Source of the DNA: Gottfriedia endophytica
GTDB taxonomy: Bacteria > Bacillota > Bacilli > Bacillales > Bacillaceae_G
Reading direction: 5' to 3'
Assembly: GCF_017814275.1 (NCBI RefSeq)
Contig: NZ_JAGIYQ010000011.1
Location: 62,001-126,000, forward strand
Length of the DNA: 64,000 bases
Each line of letters starts with the position of its first letter. The stretch's first letter is position 1. Positions 48,815 to 57,440 of this stretch are shown piece by piece. Position numbers and translations under genes: made by a program. The notes under the pieces were generated by a model, which made no database searches, had not been told where the DNA came from, and saw only the letters and a program-made list of their open reading frames with translations.

Positions 48815-49783
48815 CTAATAATCCCTTCCCTTCCCAGAATCCGATATAGCAACTAATTCCTCTGGGTAAGGTTCAAAATATGTTTGACTGAGCAGATATT
48901 CTTGGTTAAATCGAATCGCCCACGATTTTAGTAACGAAACAACTGCACTTAAAGGAACTTTTTTATCAACATACTTGTCCAATAAATCTAAAAAGTATTT
49001 TCGTTCTTTGTCTGATAAAGACTTAGAATAGTAGCCAAATATATGCTGACATGTATTAACGTGAGACCTATATTGTGGAGTTTTGCTTAGTAATTGATAT
49101 AGTAGTTGTTCATATTTATTGTAAATTATCTCTAGATCTATTTTTCTGTGCTCAGCAACGATTCTTCCTAATTCTTTTAATTTTGTTTGGCTGTAGGTCA
49201 TGAACAAATATTTATTAGATGCTTGAAAATCTTGCAGCTTTTGATAGGTTGGTTTTTCTTTCATTTTTCTCCAATGAGCAAGTGTAAATAACTTTATAAA
49301 GAAATGCTCACGAATGGTGAAATTTTTCAGGCGCCCCTCTTCTTCTACCGCTGCATGTCCAAATTGTGCCAAAACTTTGCGTCCAAACATACCACTACCT
49401 TTAGATAGAACTGGCATTTTCCCATTATTAGAATAAATCTTTACGTCCCGGGTGCCACAGCTCGGCGAACGATTTTTTAGAATAAATCCATCCACATCAG
49501 TAAGAGAAGCTAGAAAATTTTCACTAAATGCATTCATTTTGTCAGTTAAATTCATTCCAGTACTAGGCTGAATTAATCGCTCTACCCCGTTAATCTCAAC
49601 AATTCGAATCGTGTCTCTCGGTGTTCCAAGTCCAATTTCAACTTCTGGACAGATTGGGATATAGTCAACAAAAGGTTCGAGCTGTTGAACGGTTTCGTCG
49701 TGCAACAGCTCTCCATTATATCTACAAGCTTCAAATTCGATACATTTACTAACTACCACTCTAGGTTTTGCAAAATTCCTCAT
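48815..49783 (-). CDS. DUF523 and DUF1722 (YbgA) protein
   Basis: 322 residues. The N-terminal DUF523 half has two cysteine sites, VVVSKCIEFEACRYNG and IPICPEVEIGLGTPR, plus KNRSPSCGTRDVKIY. The C-terminal half (about 185-300) is the helical DUF1722/YbgA domain, with FMTYSQTKLKELGRIVAEH. In other bacteria this fusion lies with photolyase genes; there is none here. Its biochemical role is unknown, and the clustered cysteines suggest metal binding. GGAGG precedes the ATG. Confidence 0.88.
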   Translation of the reverse strand: MRNFAKPRVVVSKCIEFEACRYNGELLHDETVQQLEPFVDYIPICPEVEIGLGTPRDTIRIVEINGVERLIQPSTGMNLTDKMNAFSENFLASLTDVDGFILKNRSPSCGTRDVKIYSNNGKMPVLSKGSGMFGRKVLAQFGHAAVEEEGRLKNFTIREHFFIKLFTLAHWRKMKEKPTYQKLQDFQASNKYLFMTYSQTKLKELGRIVAEHRKIDLEIIYNKYEQLLYQLLSKTPQYRSHVNTCQHIFGYYSKSLSDKERKYFLDLLDKYVDKKVPLSAVVSLLKSWAIRFNQEYLLSQTYFEPYPEELVAISDSGKGRDY

Positions 49784-49846
49784 TGATCCTCCTGGAAAAG
49801 TGCTTTTACAATTAGTGTATTTTCTATCTATCTTTTCACTTGCAAC

Positions 49847-52800
49847 TTATTTTAATACGACTGAAAGCTCAGAATGACCTTGATTTGTTTTACGGACTTC
49901 AATAATTGCAGGCATTGCATCCTTCACTTCTTGAACGTGTGAAATAACTCCGATTAGTCTTCCTGTTTTTTGTAACTGGATCAATGTATCAATCGCTTTT
50001 GTTAAAAGCTCATCATCTAATGAGCCAAAACCTTCATCAATAAATAATGTATCAATTGTGACGCCACCTTGATGTGCTTGGATGATGTCAGCCATACCTA
50101 AAGCTAGACAAAGGGATGCATTAAATTGTTCCCCACCTGATAATGTTTTTACATCTCGAGCAAGTCCAGTGTATGAATCATATACTTCTAATCCAAGTCC
50201 ACTTTGTTTTCGGCCTTTTTCTACCATATCTTTTCGCTGAAGCTGATATTGTCCATTTGATAAATGATCTAGACGTAAATTCGCAGATTCAATGATTTGT
50301 TCAAAATAATCTAATAGAACATATCTTTCAAAAGAGACCATTTTATCATTATCACCTTTTGTAACATTATATAGTGCTGTTAGATTACTTAATTGTTGTT
50401 CACTTTGAAGAAACTCTGAATAGTAATTTGTTAACTCTTCTTTTAGATGAATCGTCTTCTTATTTTGTTCTTCAATTTTGATCAGCTCATTTACAATTCC
50501 ATCAACCTGTATTTTCAATAACTTCAATTCTTCACTTAAGAGAGTTGTATCAATTAATTCCATTGAAGTTGATTGTTTTTCACGAACGTCTTTCTCTGTT
50601 TCTAAGCGTGAACGCTCTTCATCAAATTTTGTTATGTCTTTCTGATACTGATTAATAAATGAAATGTATTTTACTGCTTCTTCAAACTGGCTGGCATCTT
50701 TGAAATCATATTCATTTAATTTCATATCAAATAAATTACTTGATTGCTTTACTTCATTTTCTAAACGTAGCAGTTCAGTTTGTAAATGTTGGCATGTCGT
50801 TTCTTTGATCGTTTTTTGCTCAGTTAATTCAGTGGATGTTTTTTCAATCGTTTGAATGTATGTTGATAACTCTTTAATCTTTTTCTCAAATTCCAGAACA
50901 CGTTTTGTCCACTCTTCTAAAGTTTTGAGGTCTTCAGGAAGTTTTGATTCGAGTTGAACAAGATTTAGCTTTAGTTCATTCACTTTTTGATGATACTTTT
51001 CAACTAAATTAGTTTTTTCTGAATGGACTTGACTTAGTTTTTCTAAGTCCATTTCCATTGATTTAATTTGTTTGTTTAGTTGTTCAGCAACAGCCTTTTT
51101 CTCTTCCAATTGTTTAAGTTCTAAAGCAACTTGATTGTATTCATCTGCAAATGCAAGCAAACTCTCTTTCGTAAATTCAAATTCTCCAAACTCTTCGTAA
51201 AAATGAAGTTTATCTGTTTCGATTGCAGCTTGTTGTTGAGTTACTTGTCCAATTAGTACTGACAATTCGTTTTGAAGGTTAATTGTTTTTTCCTTCTTTA
51301 CATTGTATTCTTCTTCATGAATATTCCCAGTAAATGTTGCTGGAACAGGATGATGCAAACTTCCACACACAGGACAAGCTTCATTTTCTTTTAATTCTTT
51401 CGCTAAAACAGCAGATTTTTGCTGTAGTATTTCAGCTTCAATTTTTTGAACTTCAGCCATTGATTCATCAACTTGTTTTTTTAATGATTCCTGCTTAGAA
51501 AGTGTCTGAGATACTTCTGTAATCGCAGTAACAATTCGTTTTACAAGTCCACCCTTAAGATGCATTTTCTGTTTCAAAATGGACTTTTCTGTCCAAAGAT
51601 CATTCACATTTGATAAGGATTCTAGTTCATTCTTTAAACCCGTAACTTTTTCTTTGACGACTTCAACCTTTACTTTTATCGCCTTCTCTTCCTGTTCTAG
51701 GACTTGAAATTGAGTATTTGCCTTAGAAAAGTTTTCTTTCAGCAGATCGTATTCAACTAGTACGTTTTTTACTTCTTGTAATGTCGATATTTGATTTTCC
51801 GCACTAAGTAGATCTTTCTTTTTAAGAGGAAGTGTAGTCATTTCATTTGCAAGTTGGTCAATTTTTATCTTTACTTCTTCTAGTAAATTGCTCTCATGCA
51901 TCAATTTTTCGTTTGTTTGTTTTAGATGATTAGTTAGGCGTTTTAGATCAGCTTCATAAGGAACAACCTTTTCTGCTTGTTGTGCTATGATTAACTGCTT
52001 CTTTTTCTGTTGAATTTGAACTTCCTCTTCAACTAGCTTTCCAAGCAATTCTTTAATGACATTTAAACGATTAATATTTTCATTATGTTTTTCTGCAGAA
52101 AATAGTTTTTGTTGTTTCGACTCTACTTTTTCTTTTAAAAGTTTTTCGTTCTCAGCCATTAATTTCAATTCATCTGTTAAGATAGTTGAATGGTCTGTTA
52201 AAATTGACTGAATTTGATGAATGTTTAGCTCTTCACTTTTTGAAATGTCAATTCCATTTTCAAATAGTAATTCTTGTACGACCTCTAATTTAATTCGAAT
52301 GATCTGTTTAATTTGTTCATTTTCTTTACTAATTTGACTTTTAACAGTTCCAATCGCATCTTTAACTTTGTCATATAACTCTGTTCTAAATATTTTGCGT
52401 AATATTTCTTCTTTATCTTTTGTATCTGAAACTAATAATTTTCGAAACTCACCTTGAGGTAATAGGACAATTTGCTTAAACTGGTCAGCATTAATCCCTA
52501 AAAGTTCTTCTACCTTCTTATTTACAATCGATGTTTTATTAAACTCTTGGCAGTAGGGTACTTTTTCATCGTTCTCGATTTTATAAAACTCGATTTTATC
52601 ACCAGTTACCCCTTTATTTTGTTTCTTTTGGTGTCCTCTTTGTCTAAAAATAATATATTGTTTTCCTTTTAATTCAAATCGTAATTCAACGCTTGTATAC
52701 ACTTCATCATCAGCAAAGTGGCTTCTTAATAATGCTTGGTCATTTCTGTTTTCTCCACTTGCTTCCCCAAACAAAGCAAAACAAATTGCATCAAAGATTG

Positions 52801-52927
52801 TTGTTTTACCAGCTCCCGTAGGACCAGTAATTGCAAACAGTCCTCTTTGTTGGAGGTTCTTAAAATCAACATTTACTCGATCTTTATATGGTCCAAATGC
52901 AAGGAGTTCAAGATTGATTGGTTTCAT
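49847..52927 (-). CDS. sbcC: Nuclease SbcCD subunit C
   Basis: 1026 residues. Walker A is GPTGAGKTTIFDAICFALFG (about 35-54). Two long coiled-coil arms flank the zinc hook CPVCGSLHHPVP (about 520). The C-terminal ABC signature VKTLSGGEQFNASLCLALGMAD is followed by Walker B TLFIDEGFGSLD. With SbcD it forms the Mre11-Rad50-type nuclease that opens hairpins and processes double-strand ends. It starts 3 nt after sbcD, so they form one operon. Confidence 0.96.
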   Translation of the reverse strand: MKPINLELLAFGPYKDRVNVDFKNLQQRGLFAITGPTGAGKTTIFDAICFALFGEASGENRNDQALLRSHFADDEVYTSVELRFELKGKQYIIFRQRGHQKKQNKGVTGDKIEFYKIENDEKVPYCQEFNKTSIVNKKVEELLGINADQFKQIVLLPQGEFRKLLVSDTKDKEEILRKIFRTELYDKVKDAIGTVKSQISKENEQIKQIIRIKLEVVQELLFENGIDISKSEELNIHQIQSILTDHSTILTDELKLMAENEKLLKEKVESKQQKLFSAEKHNENINRLNVIKELLGKLVEEEVQIQQKKKQLIIAQQAEKVVPYEADLKRLTNHLKQTNEKLMHESNLLEEVKIKIDQLANEMTTLPLKKKDLLSAENQISTLQEVKNVLVEYDLLKENFSKANTQFQVLEQEEKAIKVKVEVVKEKVTGLKNELESLSNVNDLWTEKSILKQKMHLKGGLVKRIVTAITEVSQTLSKQESLKKQVDESMAEVQKIEAEILQQKSAVLAKELKENEACPVCGSLHHPVPATFTGNIHEEEYNVKKEKTINLQNELSVLIGQVTQQQAAIETDKLHFYEEFGEFEFTKESLLAFADEYNQVALELKQLEEKKAVAEQLNKQIKSMEMDLEKLSQVHSEKTNLVEKYHQKVNELKLNLVQLESKLPEDLKTLEEWTKRVLEFEKKIKELSTYIQTIEKTSTELTEQKTIKETTCQHLQTELLRLENEVKQSSNLFDMKLNEYDFKDASQFEEAVKYISFINQYQKDITKFDEERSRLETEKDVREKQSTSMELIDTTLLSEELKLLKIQVDGIVNELIKIEEQNKKTIHLKEELTNYYSEFLQSEQQLSNLTALYNVTKGDNDKMVSFERYVLLDYFEQIIESANLRLDHLSNGQYQLQRKDMVEKGRKQSGLGLEVYDSYTGLARDVKTLSGGEQFNASLCLALGMADIIQAHQGGVTIDTLFIDEGFGSLDDELLTKAIDTLIQLQKTGRLIGVISHVQEVKDAMPAIIEVRKTNQGHSELSVVLK

Positions 52928-52930
52928 TTT

Positions 52931-54088
52931 TTACTCCCCCTTTACAAAAATCTCATTTAATAGATTTTTCATAAATTCATTATTTTCATCACTTAACCCT
53001 GTATTTGTCATTTCTTTATAAAACGCTTGAAATAGCTCTATTTGGTTTTTTTTCTCTTTTTCTACGAGTTGAAGCCGCTCTGCCTTGTCTAGTGAAGTTG
53101 GCTGTTCTCTCTTTCGAGTTACGTGCATTGCATTAGGATAAACTGTTCGAATTTGTTCCATTGGATGCAAAACGGCATGTTGATCAGTTAGTTTAACAAA
53201 AACATAATCATCATTTTTTGGATGTTTTCTAATTTCTTCTAATGAACCTTCTACCGTACGAAGGTCACGAAGAGGTGCAAATTCTCTTTTATGAATTGAT
53301 TTCAAACCATTTTCATCTAATTCAATAAGAAAACATCCCTTTTTATGATGTTCCTCAGACAATGAATATTTCAGAGGTGAACCTGCATAACGGATTGATT
53401 CATTTCCAACAAAATGTGCACGATGTAGATGTCCTAATGCCGTGTAATCAAAATGTTGAAAATAGTGATGGGAAACGTATTCTGCTCCTCCAATCGAAAG
53501 CGTACGCTCACCTTCTGTTTCTTCATCAGAAGGTTCCCCATTATTTGTCACAAATGCATGGCCAATAAAGATATTTCGAGCAGACTTGTCCATTTCATGA
53601 TCGCGAATATGATTAACAATTGCTTTCATTGCATCATCATGAGTTAAGATATCATCATTTTTCATGACATAACGAACAATGCTCGGTTCCGCATACGGAA
53701 TTAAATAAAAATGTACTTCTCCAAACTCATCTTCTAATACCACTTTTTTAAATGGACATTGGAATTTTCCAATGATATGAAGTCCTTCTTTTTGCATAAA
53801 ACTAGATCCAAATTCTATTCGTTCGGCACTATCATGATTTCCAGCAATCGCTAAAACTGGTGTTTTCAAATCGATGACAATTGACTTCAATATATCATTT
53901 AATAGCTCAATCGCATCCGTAGGCGAAACACTTTTATCATATAAATCTCCTGCAATCATAACTGCATCAGGCTTTTCTTCTTTAATGATCTCAATTAGTT
54001 GTTCAAGAATAAATCGTTGGTCTTCTGTCATATGTACACCATGTACAATTTTTCCTAAATGCCAATCCGCTGTATGTAGAATTTTCAT
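52931..54088 (-). CDS. sbcD: Nuclease SbcCD subunit D
   Basis: 385 residues from the ATG at 54088, which has GAGGAG upstream (the open frame extends to 54127). Mre11-type metallophosphatase motifs: LHTADWHLGK, AGDLYDKSVSP, AGNHDSAERI, and GHAFV and YTALGHLHRAHFVG for the last histidines. It cuts DNA hairpins and ends together with SbcC. Confidence 0.95.
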   Translation of the reverse strand: MKILHTADWHLGKIVHGVHMTEDQRFILEQLIEIIKEEKPDAVMIAGDLYDKSVSPTDAIELLNDILKSIVIDLKTPVLAIAGNHDSAERIEFGSSFMQKEGLHIIGKFQCPFKKVVLEDEFGEVHFYLIPYAEPSIVRYVMKNDDILTHDDAMKAIVNHIRDHEMDKSARNIFIGHAFVTNNGEPSDEETEGERTLSIGGAEYVSHHYFQHFDYTALGHLHRAHFVGNESIRYAGSPLKYSLSEEHHKKGCFLIELDENGLKSIHKREFAPLRDLRTVEGSLEEIRKHPKNDDYVFVKLTDQHAVLHPMEQIRTVYPNAMHVTRKREQPTSLDKAERLQLVEKEKKNQIELFQAFYKEMTNTGLSDENNEFMKNLLNEIFVKGE

Positions 54089-54255
54089 CCTTACACTCCT
54101 CTCTTTTCTACCTCTATTGTATACCATTCATACGAACGTGTGTATGGCTCATAACGGAAACTTACTAAAAAAATACTTAATAAAACATTTAAGTTGTAAA
54201 TTATTGGTTTTTCAGTAACAATAACAGTGTATTAAATCATTAGGAGGTAATGATC

Positions 54256-54573
54256 GTGGAAAATATTAAAGACGTATCAAGATACGAAGAAGTAATTAAA
54301 AGTGAAAAACCTATAATTGTAAAATTTTACGCAACATGGTGCCCCGATTGTAGTCGATTAAACGCGTTTATTGGGGAGATTTTTGAAGAACACCCTTCAT
54401 TTGAATGGTTTGAAATGGATAGAGATGAATTTCCTGAAATAGCACAAGAACAACAAGTAATGGGCATTCCAAGTTTATTAGTGTATCAAAACGGAGAAAA
54501 AATCGGACATTTACATAGTGCAAATGCCAAAACACCAGAGCAAGTTTCTGAGTTCTTATCTCAATATAAGTAA
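54256..54573 (+). CDS. Thioredoxin-family protein
   Basis: 105 residues from the GTG at 54256, which has AGGAGG 8 nt upstream; an ATG at 54250 is only 2 nt from that site. Thioredoxin fold with redox CxxC in FYATWCPDCSRL (about 26-37) and the cis-proline GIPSLLVY near 77. The WCPDC rather than WCGPC active site marks a variant thioredoxin. Likely a cytoplasmic thiol-disulfide reductant with unknown partners. Confidence 0.9.
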   Translation: MENIKDVSRYEEVIKSEKPIIVKFYATWCPDCSRLNAFIGEIFEEHPSFEWFEMDRDEFPEIAQEQQVMGIPSLLVYQNGEKIGHLHSANAKTPEQVSEFLSQYK

Positions 54574-54637
54574 GATCTACAATGTATACATTTCTCCTTT
54601 CAACAAACTCTAATAGTATGTGAAAGGAGTGATTTAA

Positions 54638-54745
54638 ATGGCAAAAGGCAAAAAGAAAAACGCGCATAAACATGCTGCGAATACAGTAGCAATTGACACA
54701 CCATCACCAGGAAGAAAAAGATTCGATCGCGGAAAACAAGAATAA
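54638..54745 (+). CDS. 35-residue basic protein
   Basis: Short gene with AAAGGAG 9 nt before the ATG. The product is rich in Lys, Arg and His (starts MAKGKKKNAHKHAANTVAID, ends RFDRGKQE), with a central TPSPGR. It is followed by a strong terminator, which supports a real transcript together with the thioredoxin-like gene 64 bp upstream. I do not recognise the family. Composition resembles small spore or nucleic-acid-binding proteins, but that is only suggestive. Confidence 0.65.
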   Translation: MAKGKKKNAHKHAANTVAIDTPSPGRKRFDRGKQE

Positions 54746-54751
54746 TCTAAC

Positions 54752-54829
54752 TAAAAAAGTGCCTTGCTTACCCCATTAAGTTTTAAGTAACTTACTACTA
54801 ACTTAATGGGGATAGCTTGGCACTTTTCT
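54752..54829. terminator. Long bidirectional terminator hairpin
   Basis: Nested stems (aaaagtgcc...ggcactttt and ccccattaag...cttaatgggg), with A and T runs outside, lie between the convergent 35-residue gene and the PAP2 gene. Confidence 0.85.
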
Positions 54830-54869
54830 GTATTGTTTCACAAACTATATTCTAGAACCTTTCATCTAT

Positions 54870-55493
54870 TTAAAATTGTCTATTTCTAAGTAAAAACAAA
54901 TACGTATTTCTACAGATCACATACCAAACATAACCTGAACACCATCCTGCTACAATGTCACTAACGTGATGGACATTTAAGTAAATACGGCTTAAAGAGA
55001 TTAATAAAATCAGTAGTATCGCAACCAGTATTAACTGTTTTTTATATAATTGAAGAGTTGGGAATGTAATCATTAATAGAAAACAAAGCGTTAAAAAGAA
55101 ACAAGTTGCCATTAAGGCGTGTCCACTCGGAAAACTAGATCCGCTTTCATGGTAAAATGCTGTAATTGGTCTTGGACGATCATAAAATCCTTTTAAGATT
55201 GTTACTAAAACGCGAGATGTAAGAACTGTGATTAGTAAATACACTCCATTCATAACCTTTTTTTTCATTGCAGCTATTACTAAAAAAATAATTGAAAAGA
55301 ATATGTATGCTTTTGTAGAGCCAAAATCTCTCAAAAAATAAGAAACATTGTCAACATTCGTTGAATCTATTTTATTCATTACATTAAATCCCAATTGATC
55401 AACATTCTGAATAAATTTAGTACTGATTATACTACCTACTAAAATAAATAATAAAATTGCACCGAATACTTGTCCTAAACTGTTTTTCTTCAA
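54870..55493 (-). CDS. yodM: PAP2-family phosphatase (YodM-like)
   Basis: 207 residues with about five membrane segments. All three lipid-phosphatase motifs are present: KGFYDRPRP, FPSGHALMAT and SRIYLNVHHVSDIVAG. It would dephosphorylate a lipid phosphate such as undecaprenyl or phosphatidylglycerol phosphate on the outer side of the membrane. The TTG at 55493 has GGAGG 8 nt upstream and is preferred to the GTG at 55508. The position beside yozD and yodN matches the B. subtilis yodM locus. Confidence 0.87.
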   Translation of the reverse strand: MKKNSLGQVFGAILLFILVGSIISTKFIQNVDQLGFNVMNKIDSTNVDNVSYFLRDFGSTKAYIFFSIIFLVIAAMKKKVMNGVYLLITVLTSRVLVTILKGFYDRPRPITAFYHESGSSFPSGHALMATCFFLTLCFLLMITFPTLQLYKKQLILVAILLILLISLSRIYLNVHHVSDIVAGWCSGYVWYVICRNTYLFLLRNRQF

Positions 55494-55550
55494 GCTCTCT
55501 CCTCCCACCTAAATGAAAAACGACGAGGGTTCCCGTCGCCACTTCCATGA

Positions 55551-55724
55551 CTATTCTTCTTCCTCAATTTCATCAATCATACACTTTTCCAGTAAATACT
55601 CAAAAGTAATATCCGCAAGTTCTTCAATTTCTTCATCTTCTGGTACATAACCTCGTTGAATGAGCTGTTGATAGAAAAACTCTGCAATTTCTTCCGTGTC
55701 AATCACCACTTCGATTTCCCTCAC
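55551..55724 (-). CDS. yozD: YozD-family small acidic protein
   Basis: 57 residues from the GTG at 55724 (AAGGGG 8 nt upstream); an in-frame ATG lies too close to that site. Acidic and helical, REIEVVIDTEEIAEFFYQQL to LLEKCMIDEIEEEE, as in B. subtilis YozD. Function unknown. Same strand and order as in the yod region. Confidence 0.8.
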   Translation of the reverse strand: MREIEVVIDTEEIAEFFYQQLIQRGYVPEDEEIEELADITFEYLLEKCMIDEIEEEE

Positions 55725-55881
55725 TAGCATCACCCCTTATTAGTTAATATGAAAAAGATTCGAAAATATGTGAGAAAACTTTTTAAATTAGAAAAATATA
55801 TATGTAGCTCTATGAATATTGTTTTAAATCGACACATATACTCAATTAAAATTACTAGCCTGAGTAAAGGGGATGTCTAAT

Positions 55882-56061
55882 ATGGAACAAAAGGACAAGC
55901 TATATAAAGAATCAAACCAAATCGTAAGACAAGTAACACATTTTATTATGAATGAAGAGCTTTTTGAAACAATAGTAGAAAAACTTACTACTTTTCTATT
56001 TATCTTTTTATTAGTTATAGGCATACCTTTTTTTATTCATATCATTCTTCAATTGATCTAA
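55882..56061 (+). CDS. Small single-pass membrane protein
   Basis: 59 residues from the ATG at 55882, which has AAAGGGG about 9 nt upstream. A polar helix of about 35 residues leads to a C-terminal membrane segment (FLFIFLLVIGIPFFIHIILQ). It is inserted on the opposite strand between yozD and yodN and converges on yodN. No family recognised. Confidence 0.6.
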   Translation: MEQKDKLYKESNQIVRQVTHFIMNEELFETIVEKLTTFLFIFLLVIGIPFFIHIILQLI

Positions 56062-56070
56062 TTTTCCTTT

Positions 56071-56739
56071 TTAATTAGTTTTCTTTTCAGAAAATTTATT
56101 TAGATTTTTTAAGACAAGGTCCATTACAATTTTATATTCTTCGTCATTAAATAGATTAAATAAAACGGCATAGTCATTATAGATATCAAGCAAGCCATCG
56201 ATGAGTTCTTGTTTTGTTGCTTTATTTCGATTTTTATTAAAATTGTTCATTGAACGAAGTTTTTCAAGATCTAATTTATTGATTCCGTTCTTATCATTTC
56301 TCATTTTTTTTAATAAAACATTAGCGGTTTGTGCAGTTGCGATTAAAGTTAAGTCAATTTCATCAGCTTCAAGCCATTCACCATCAGTAATTCTGGCTAA
56401 CTCATAAATTGTATCTTCCCACGAATCATTTTTATAGCGCCATACTTCAGTTCGATAGCCAACTATTCGAAAAATTTCTTTTTCATATCCATTGACTTGA
56501 ACTAGGTCACCAAAAGAAAATGAATAACTAACTTCAATCCATTCTTTTTGTATCTTTTTGCCATCATATTCATTTAATAGTTGTAATGTATTTTCAACGA
56601 ATAGCCCTTCATGGTTGTTTACTTCATAAACAAATACACTATCCATTAATTTTATATTTGTTATTTTCCCAACAGTTCCATATAGAGTAATCACGACGAT
56701 ATCACCTACATTATATTTAGGCTGCCTTTTCTTAGTCAT
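56071..56739 (-). CDS. yodN: YodN-like protein
   Basis: 222 residues. The N-terminal half has two small beta-barrel-like segments (KYNVGDIVVITLYGTVGKIT and SFSFGDLVQVNGYEKEIFRI). The C-terminal half is helical, ending in a lysine-rich tail. No known catalytic motif. The assignment rests mainly on gene order between yozD and yozE. AAGGAGGGG precedes the ATG. Confidence 0.65.
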   Translation of the reverse strand: MTKKRQPKYNVGDIVVITLYGTVGKITNIKLMDSVFVYEVNNHEGLFVENTLQLLNEYDGKKIQKEWIEVSYSFSFGDLVQVNGYEKEIFRIVGYRTEVWRYKNDSWEDTIYELARITDGEWLEADEIDLTLIATAQTANVLLKKMRNDKNGINKLDLEKLRSMNNFNKNRNKATKQELIDGLLDIYNDYAVLFNLFNDEEYKIVMDLVLKNLNKFSEKKTN

Positions 56740-56849
56740 TTCTACCCCTCCTTTATTGCCGTGATTCCAGTGTTTTACTGTAATATATGCGTAGTTGGTT
56801 TTATTGCCTGTTATTTCACTACCTATTTTATTAGAAGGAATAGCCCAAT

Positions 56850-57087
56850 TAATTTCCCATACTTTGTTGCTAATTTAGAATGCGTTAGTTGATAACACCT
56901 CCAGGATGCTCGCTTTCCGCGTGGCGTGAGCTAGCCTCCTCGGCAAGCCTGCGGGGTCTCAGCCTTCCCGCTAATCCCACAGGAGTCTCGCACCTTCCGC
57001 CCGAATCAACTTCTGTCTTACAAGTTATAAATCTTAAAATCAACAATCTTTTAGAGTCAGTTATAAAAAAATCTTTTGAAAAGAGCC
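56850..57087 (+). repeat. Dispersed intergenic repeat, copy 3, with extended flanks
   Basis: Core 56887-57014 (gttgataacacctccaggat to ccgaatcaacttctgt). The outer flanks ctttgttgctaattt on the left and tcaacaatcttttag...aaaagagcc on the right match those of the collapsed copy at 19.2 kb and the copy at 7.4 kb. It lies between yodN and yozE. Confidence 0.82.
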
Positions 57088-57118
57088 AAAAAAAATAAGA
57101 TACAACCATTGTTGTACC

Positions 57119-57337
57119 TTACACTTCTTCTAAATATAAATTCCAGGCTTCGTCAAATACACTCATTGGAAATTTTAACGAACCACTTAATTCTAAATAA
57201 GAACTGATTTCATCATATTCACTTGTATGTTTTGGAAATGAATGATCGTTATACATAAAATCAGCAAGCATTTCTAATTGATCTTTAATTTTTTCACTTC
57301 GATGCTTCATCATATAATGGTAAAATGACTTTCTCAT
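57119..57337 (-). CDS. yozE: YozE SAM-like domain protein
   Basis: 72 residues, FYHYMMKHRSEKIKDQLEML to FPMSVFDEAWNLYLEEV, the compact helical YozE_SAM_like fold. Function unknown. Gene order yodN, yozE, kamA agrees with B. subtilis, except that yokU is missing between yozE and kamA. GAGGGAAG precedes the ATG. Confidence 0.87.
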   Translation of the reverse strand: MRKSFYHYMMKHRSEKIKDQLEMLADFMYNDHSFPKHTSEYDEISSYLELSGSLKFPMSVFDEAWNLYLEEV

Positions 57338-57440
57338 ATATCTTCCCTCAATTATTGTTTTCTTCTAAAATACAAGTTTAATCATGAGAAGTCAAAGAGT
57401 TTTGATTATCTTGTAAGTTTCATAACTCCATAATGACAAA

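Noticed and set aside
55842-56024. 60-codon minus-strand frame
   Set aside because: Antisense to the better supported 59-residue membrane protein gene, with no ribosome binding site.
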